A DNA stretch of 64,000 nt from Myxococcales bacterium (GTDB lineage Bacteria > Myxococcota_A > Polyangia > Haliangiales > Haliangiaceae). Positions within the stretch are counted from its first letter, which is position 1. Every line of letters starts with the position of its first letter. Both the position numbers and the translations under genes were made by a program. Where the stretch lies: contig JADJUF010000001.1 in the NCBI GenBank assembly GCA_016717005.1, positions 1,054,001-1,118,000 on the forward strand, written 5' to 3'. Of the stretch, positions 59,616-64,000 are shown piece after piece. Under the pieces are notes generated by a model. That model was not told where the DNA came from and searched no databases. It saw only the letters and a list, made by a program, of their open reading frames with translations.

Positions 59616-60940
59616 GCGGCGTCGCGTACCTGTGCACGTCGATCCTGCTGGTGGCGCTGGCGGCCCAGGCGCGGTGGCCGAGCGCGCGGCTGGCGATCGT
59701 CACCGGCGGCGCCGGGGTCACGTGCCTGGTGACGTCGCTGTCGGGCGTGGCGTCGACCAGCGCGCTGCTCGGGGCGGTGCCCTGGGACGTGCTGGTCATG
59801 CTGATCGCGCTCGGGCTCCTGTCGGAGCTGCTGGTCGAGTCGCGGCTGTTCGGCGCGCTGGCGCTGGCGTCGACGCGGCGCTCCGGCGCCGATCCGCGCC
59901 GGCTGCTGCTGCTGTTCTCGGTCGGCATGTACCTGGTCAGCGGGCTGGTCAACAACCTGACCGCGATCCTGTTCGTGCTGCCGATCCTGCTGCGGCTGTT
60001 CAAGCTGCTCGGCGTCACGCAGCGCTACCTGGCGTGGTCGCTCGGCGTGCTGCTGGTCGCCTGCAACCTCGGCGGCGCGGCCACGCCGATCGGCGACTTC
60101 CCGGCGATCCTGCTGCTCGGCGGCGGGCGCATGGGCTTCACCGACTACCTGGTCGCGGCGGCGCCGCCGACCGCGCTGGCGCTGGTGCTCTTGCTCGCGG
60201 TGACCATCCTGGTCGTGCGTCCGACCCGCGACCTCGACGACAGCCCGCTGCGCCGCCGCCTCGCGGTCGCGGTCATCGGCGCGCTCTACCGCCGCGTGAC
60301 GCTCGATCGCCGGCGGCTGGTGCCGGCGGTGGTGGCGATCACCGCGATGATCGTCGCCTGGGTGACCGTCCCGCCGACGCGGGTCGGGCCCGAGCTGATC
60401 TGCTGGCTCGGCGTCGGCGTCGCGCTGGCGACGTGGCCCCGGGTCGGCGAGCGGCTGCTGCGCACGCGCATCGAGATGGACGGCGCGCTGTTCCTGCTGT
60501 CGCTGTTCGTCATGGTCGGCGGCGTGAGCCGGGCCGGGACCTTCGTCGTGCTGGCGCGCTGGCTCACCGACCTGCCGGTGTCGCCGCTGGCCCAGCTGAC
60601 GCTGTTCCTGCTCTTCGCTGGCGTCCTGACCGGGCTGTTCTCGGCCGGGCCCAGCATGGCCGCGCTGCTCGAGGTCGCCGACGTGCTGGCCGCGCGCATG
60701 TCGCCGACCGCGGTCTACGTCGGCCTGGCGCTGTCGGTGTGCGCCGGCAGCTCGCTGTTCCTGACCGCGGCGACCTCGGGGCCGATGGCGCAGATCATGA
60801 CCGAGAAGGCGCGCCTGTCCGATCCCGGCGGCCGGCGCCTGCAGTTCGGGTTCTTCCAGTTCGCGCCGATCGGGCTGGTCGCGTTCACGATCATCCAGGC
60901 GGTCGCGGTGGCCTACGCCGTGACGGTCGCGTCGACGTGA
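59612..60940 (+). CDS. NhaD/ArsB-superfamily ion transporter
   Basis: A 442-residue membrane protein with about 11-12 hydrophobic segments, belonging to the ion transporter (SLC13/NhaD/ArsB) superfamily. GLVNNLTAILFVLPILLR near residue 110 and NLGGAATPIGDFPAILLLGG near residue 152 are the first inverted-repeat signature, resembling NhaD. AGSSLFLTAATSGPMAQIM near residue 390 is its C-terminal counterpart. Substrates in this superfamily include Na+/H+, arsenite and dicarboxylates. The sequence favours an Na+/H+-type antiporter without proof. It is the last gene of a coupled trio. Confidence 0.82.
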   Translation: MSGVAYLCTSILLVALAAQARWPSARLAIVTGGAGVTCLVTSLSGVASTSALLGAVPWDVLVMLIALGLLSELLVESRLFGALALASTRRSGADPRRLLLLFSVGMYLVSGLVNNLTAILFVLPILLRLFKLLGVTQRYLAWSLGVLLVACNLGGAATPIGDFPAILLLGGGRMGFTDYLVAAAPPTALALVLLLAVTILVVRPTRDLDDSPLRRRLAVAVIGALYRRVTLDRRRLVPAVVAITAMIVAWVTVPPTRVGPELICWLGVGVALATWPRVGERLLRTRIEMDGALFLLSLFVMVGGVSRAGTFVVLARWLTDLPVSPLAQLTLFLLFAGVLTGLFSAGPSMAALLEVADVLAARMSPTAVYVGLALSVCAGSSLFLTAATSGPMAQIMTEKARLSDPGGRRLQFGFFQFAPIGLVAFTIIQAVAVAYAVTVAST

Positions 60941-60955
60941 CCCGTCCGCCGCCGG

Positions 60956-62302
60956 TCAGCGGCGACGGACCCGACCGAACGCGACCCACAGCCCGAGCGC
61001 GCCGAGGGTGGGCGCGACCGCGGCCAGCAGCCGCGCGATCGGCGCGACGCCGCCGCCGAACCCGATCTGGGTCAGGTGCAGCGTCGACGCGACGGCGTCG
61101 ATGGTGGCGGCGCTCGCCAGCACGCCCAGCAGCCGTCGCCGGGGGTGTCGGCTCGCGCGCCACAGCCCGAGCGCGAGGACCGCGTCGTAGGCGGCCCACG
61201 CGCCGAGCCGCGCCGCGCTGTAGCCGAACCAACCGGCGCTGCCGTGCGTGGCGACCACGGCCAGCGTGATCGCCCAGGGCACCAGCGGCACGCCCAGCGT
61301 CCACGCCAGCGCGCCGGGGTGCCGCACGATCGTGCGCGCGCCGAACGCGATCAGGCTGCCGCCCGCGAACGCGCGCAGGCCGTCGAGCACGTGCACCCCG
61401 GTCAGCTGGCCGGCCGGATAGTACAGCCACACGCGCTCCCATCCGGGCGGGTGCAGGCGCTGCTTGAACCGGCGCAGGCCCTCGAAGTCGTAGAGCGCGC
61501 CGCCCAGCCGGCCGAGCCAGCGCATCCAGCGCGGCACGCCGCCGGTCAGCGGCGCCATCCCGGTGGTGGCGTAGGTGGCGCCGTCGGCCGCGAGCTCGCG
61601 CAGCGCCGCGTCGACGAGGCTCTCGCTGGTGCCGTTGGGCGCGGCGCCGCCCCGGATCAGATCCTCGAGCAGCCAGCCGTCGCGCCCCGGGACCGGGACC
61701 AGCGACAGGTACGCGACCGCGTGGCCGTGGCGCTCGGCGACGAAGTAGCGGTGCGCCTCGGCGTGGTCGAACGGCGCCAGCGCCACCAGGAAGCCCATCG
61801 GCTCCATGTGGCGCCCCGTCAGCCACGCGTGGGTGATCGCGTCGAGCTCGGCCCGCAGCGCGGTCCCGGGCGCGAGCTCGGCGGCGGTGACCCGGCGGAC
61901 GCGCACGCCCTTGGCGCGGGCCCGCCGGAGCTGCTCGCGCAGCGAGCGGTGAGCGCGCACGGTCGCGTCCCACTGCGCCGGGACCCAGACCGGCTGCTCG
62001 CCGAGCAAGGTGCGGTTGAACCCCGGCCACGGGTCGACGTCGTCGACGGCGAACAGCGAGGCGCGGCGCCCCGCGGCCCGGGCCGCCGCGACGAACCGCG
62101 CCGCCACCGCCGCGCGCTCGGACACCGGCGCGTGCGGCCCACCGGCCGCGACCCAGGCGCCGCCGGTGTCGAAGTACGCCACCGCCGCGTCGCCGTCGCG
62201 CCAGCACTTCAGCCCGGGCTCGAGGCCCTGGAAGGCCACCGCGTCGCGCCCGTGGGCCTCGATCGCGCGCACCAGCGCCGCCTGGTCGGCGTCGGAAGAC
62301 AT
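60956..62302 (-). CDS. DUF2156 (LPG-synthase-like) domain protein with C-terminal membrane segment
   Basis: A 448-residue protein. Residues about 1-320 match DUF2156, the GNAT-like catalytic domain of MprF lysyl-phosphatidylglycerol synthase (RDAVAFQGLEPGLKCW, then RAKGVRVRRV, then LVDAALRELAADGATYATTG, then RLHPPGWERVWLYYP). Residues about 330-445 contain four or so hydrophobic helices. In MprF the membrane part precedes the GNAT part; here the order is reversed. It may transfer an aminoacyl group from tRNA to a lipid or other acceptor. ATG 62302 diverges from a small membrane protein gene. Confidence 0.75.
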   Translation of the reverse strand: MSSDADQAALVRAIEAHGRDAVAFQGLEPGLKCWRDGDAAVAYFDTGGAWVAAGGPHAPVSERAAVAARFVAAARAAGRRASLFAVDDVDPWPGFNRTLLGEQPVWVPAQWDATVRAHRSLREQLRRARAKGVRVRRVTAAELAPGTALRAELDAITHAWLTGRHMEPMGFLVALAPFDHAEAHRYFVAERHGHAVAYLSLVPVPGRDGWLLEDLIRGGAAPNGTSESLVDAALRELAADGATYATTGMAPLTGGVPRWMRWLGRLGGALYDFEGLRRFKQRLHPPGWERVWLYYPAGQLTGVHVLDGLRAFAGGSLIAFGARTIVRHPGALAWTLGVPLVPWAITLAVVATHGSAGWFGYSAARLGAWAAYDAVLALGLWRASRHPRRRLLGVLASAATIDAVASTLHLTQIGFGGGVAPIARLLAAVAPTLGALGLWVAFGRVRRR

Positions 62303-62381
62303 CGTCCTTGGGGTACCACGCCCACCGCCGGTGAGCGCGCGGGCTCGCGCCGGACCGCGCGATCCATGGCACGCTCTCCCC

Positions 62382-62720
62382 ATGCCCGGGTCACGACTCC
62401 TGCTCGTGCTGCGCGTGCTCGCGGTCGGGCTGGTGGGCGCGCTGTCATGGAAGCTCTTGCGCGTCGACGACCGCACGACCACCGGCGCGGCGCTGGCGGT
62501 GCTCGAGATGGCGGCGCTGACGACGGTGCTGGTGTGGCCATCGCGGCTCCTGACCACCGCGGCGCTCGCCCTGCCGCTGGCCGTCGCGATCGCCCGGCAG
62601 GACGTCGTCATCGAGGTGGCGTGGGCGATGTGGAGCGCGACGGTGATCGGCCTGGCCAACCTCGTCCGCGGCGTGGCCGCGCGCGGTCAGCTGCCCGACG
62701 CGACGATCCGTCGCACCTGA
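62382..62720 (+). CDS. Small membrane protein, unknown
   Basis: A 112-residue protein with three or four hydrophobic segments: LLLVLRVLAVGLVGALSW, AALAVLEMAALTTVLVW, LLTTAALALPLAVAIA and VIEVAWAMWSATVIGLANLV. Its start, ATG 62382, lies 79 bp from the divergent DUF2156 gene, and its frame agrees with codon bias. I do not recognise the family. It converges on the TamB-like gene, with 13 bp between stops. Confidence 0.5.
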   Translation: MPGSRLLLVLRVLAVGLVGALSWKLLRVDDRTTTGAALAVLEMAALTTVLVWPSRLLTTAALALPLAVAIARQDVVIEVAWAMWSATVIGLANLVRGVAARGQLPDATIRRT

Positions 62721-62733
62721 GCCATCCGACCCG

Positions 62734-64000
62734 TCACCAGCGTCGGTTCCACAGCAGATCGAGGCCGAGCACGCCGCGATCGCCGGCGGTGCCTTGCAGC
62801 AAGAGATCGCGCCGGAGCCAGTACTCGGCCTCGCCCTCGTTGACGTTCTGATCGACCCGCGCATCGATCCGCGACCGGTACAGCACGAGCAGCTGATCGG
62901 TCAGCCAGGTCCCGACCACGAACGCCCCGCCGCTGGTCGCGGTGCTGGGCTCGTAGTTGAGCACGTCGAGCGGGATCGGCAGCGCCTGGTGCAGGAAGCC
63001 CCGACCACCGACGCCGCCACCGAGGCCGCCACGCCGGTGGCGGCGTCGACGGTCTCGTTGCCGGCCGAGGTCGGCGAGCCGCCCATGAGGAACGCCAGCA
63101 GCTGGCCCTCGGTGTACTTGTCCGGGACCGAGGCCAACCGCACCCGCGGCTTGCTGTAGCGCTGGTCGACCCGGACCTGCAGCACGAGCTGCGGGAACTG
63201 GTACTCGATCTCGACGTCGAGCAGCGGATCGAGCGCCCCGTCGAACACCAGCTGCGCGCGGCGGATGTCGTAGCGGCGCTCGAGCACGAGCACGGTGCCG
63301 CGGGCGACCGCGATCGTGCCGTCGACCGCGGCGCCGTCGGCCCCGACGGTCACGGTCAGGTCGCCGCCGACGTCGCCCCGGAAGCGCGGGGAGACCACCG
63401 CGACCGGCTCGATGGCGAGGGACAGCACGAGCAGCGGCACGGTCGGGCGCGTGCCCATCCAGGTGCGCAGCACCGTGGCGCGGGTGAGCGGCAGCGGCGC
63501 GGTGACCGAGGTGTCGGTCGTGAACACCAGATCGAGCGGCGCGCCGGCTGGGTGCAGCGCCCGCCCGCCGCCCTCGGAGATGTCGACCGTGCCGTCGCGC
63601 ACCCGGGCCGTGGCGGTCCAGCGCGGCTGGGTCATGTCGAGCTCGACGTGCAGGTCGCCGTCGAGCTTCGGCGCCAGCGAGGTGATCATCGTCAGCGCGC
63701 GCACGCCGACGTCGATCGAGAGGGTCCGCGGCACCAGCCCGGCGAGCACCGCGCTGACCTCGAGCTCGACCCGGCCCGCCTCGACCGCGCCCGCCGCGGT
63801 CACGTGGGCCGAGCCCGCCGCGAACGTGGCGTCGATCGTGCCGTCGCGCAGCGTGCCGATCGTGTCGGCCAGCGGCACCTGGACGCCGGACACCTGGGCG
63901 ACCCCGACCAGGAGGGCTCGATCGCGCGTGCCCCCGCGCAGCTGCAGGTCTGCGTCGAGGACACCGCGCACGCCCAGGAGCAGCGTCGGCGCCAGCCGCG
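62734..64000 (-). CDS. TamB-like protein, C-terminal part with apparent frameshift
   Basis: This is the C-terminal DUF490 region of a TamB/TolA-type translocation-assembly protein whose N-terminus lies beyond the window. It acts in the envelope, spanning the periplasm to move lipids or assemble outer-membrane proteins. Repetitive beta sequence is seen: GDLHVELDMTQPRWTATARV, then VDGTIAVARGTVLVLERRYD, then YQFPQLVLQVRVDQRYSKP. LLAFLMGGSPTS is followed by a frame break near 63000. Adding one G to GGGG rejoins it to GFLHQALPIPLDVLNYEP and the terminal ...LLWNRRW with TGA at 62734. The tail is characteristic of TamB. Confidence 0.78.
   Translation of the reverse strand, partial: AAGADAAPGRARCPRRRPAAARGHARSSPPGRGRPGVRRPGAAGRHDRHAARRHDRRHVRGGLGPRDRGGRGRGGPGRARGQRGARRAGAADPLDRRRRARADDDHLAGAEARRRPARRARHDPAALDRHGPGARRHGRHLRGRRAGAAPSRRAARSGVHDRHLGHRAAAAHPRHGAAHLDGHAPDRAAARAVPRHRAGRGGLPALPGRRRRRPDRDRRGRRRRGRRHDRGRPRHRARARAPLRHPPRAAGVRRGARSAARRRDRVPVPAARAAGPGRPALQQAAGAVGLGPGQVHRGPAAGVPHGRLADLGRQRDRRRRHRRGGLGGGVGGRGFLHQALPIPLDVLNYEPSTATSGGAFVVGTWLTDQLLVLYRSRIDARVDQNVNEGEAEYWLRRDLLLQGTAGDRGVLGLDLLWNRRW

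Overview
The window is very GC-rich, deltaproteobacterial-looking DNA. It carries several Ser/Thr protein kinases, FHA-linked signalling proteins (an FHA-GGDEF and an FHA-sigma54 activator), a receiver-DUF4388 regulator, many small lipoproteins and a Mx162-like retron reverse transcriptase. This combination points to Myxococcota, possibly the Haliangiales/Kofleriaceae side. That placement is inference from gene content, because no rRNA or tRNA gene is visible.

Layout. 1-5 kb: a lipoprotein, hmgA behind a triple 20-bp repeat, and two ArsA/Get3-like ATPases joined by a tandemly duplicated junction. 4.9-8.6 kb: a four-gene operon of CrtI-like oxidoreductase, polyprenol/phytol-kinase-like membrane protein, UbiA prenyltransferase and a flavin-fold protein. 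8.6-19 kb: lipoproteins, a D-aminoacylase-like amidohydrolase, a phospholipase D/cardiolipin-synthase-like protein, an erythromycin-esterase lipoprotein, FHA-GGDEF and hppD. 19.2-19.9 kb: a short release-factor homologue with an RF2-type recoding site. 20-28 kb: phosphoesterase, lactone oxidase, two SH3-tailed secreted proteins, and a signalling block (PEGA/TPR protein, Ser/Thr kinase, FHA-sigma54 activator). 28-30 kb: maiA and fahA, so four enzymes of tyrosine/homogentisate catabolism lie dispersed in the window. 31.4-33.8 kb: the AmmeMemoRadiSam trio.

33.9-49.5 kb is the most unusual region. It holds a 942-residue helical-repeat protein, a roughly 2,210-residue propeller/HEAT-repeat protein with a poly-acidic tail, a SWIM-WGR protein, a complete retron (promoter, ncRNA with a1/a2 arms, long msd hairpin, reverse transcriptase), a WGR protein, and a SWIM/ATP-dependent DNA ligase/WGR protein. 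The genes are co-directional and mostly overlap. Three proteins carry WGR domains and two carry SWIM fingers, so I propose it as a candidate DNA-end-handling or defence system built around a retron.

49.5-64 kb: a LCMT-like methyltransferase, an ImuB-like Y-family protein followed by structured repeats, a YqeY protein, the receiver-DUF4388 regulator, a tandem-kinase protein, a repeat-rich EVAKAP protein ending in a MITE-like element, a three-gene operon with an NhaD/ArsB-type transporter, a DUF2156 membrane protein and the C-terminal part of a TamB-like protein.

Quality caveat: at least five genes are broken by what look like one-base contractions in short C or G runs (near 15099, 33953, 38846, 47826 and 63000). 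Two hexanucleotide tracts also break frame. These may be assembly errors. The release-factor frameshift has the opposite sign and sits exactly on a known recoding motif, so I treat it separately.
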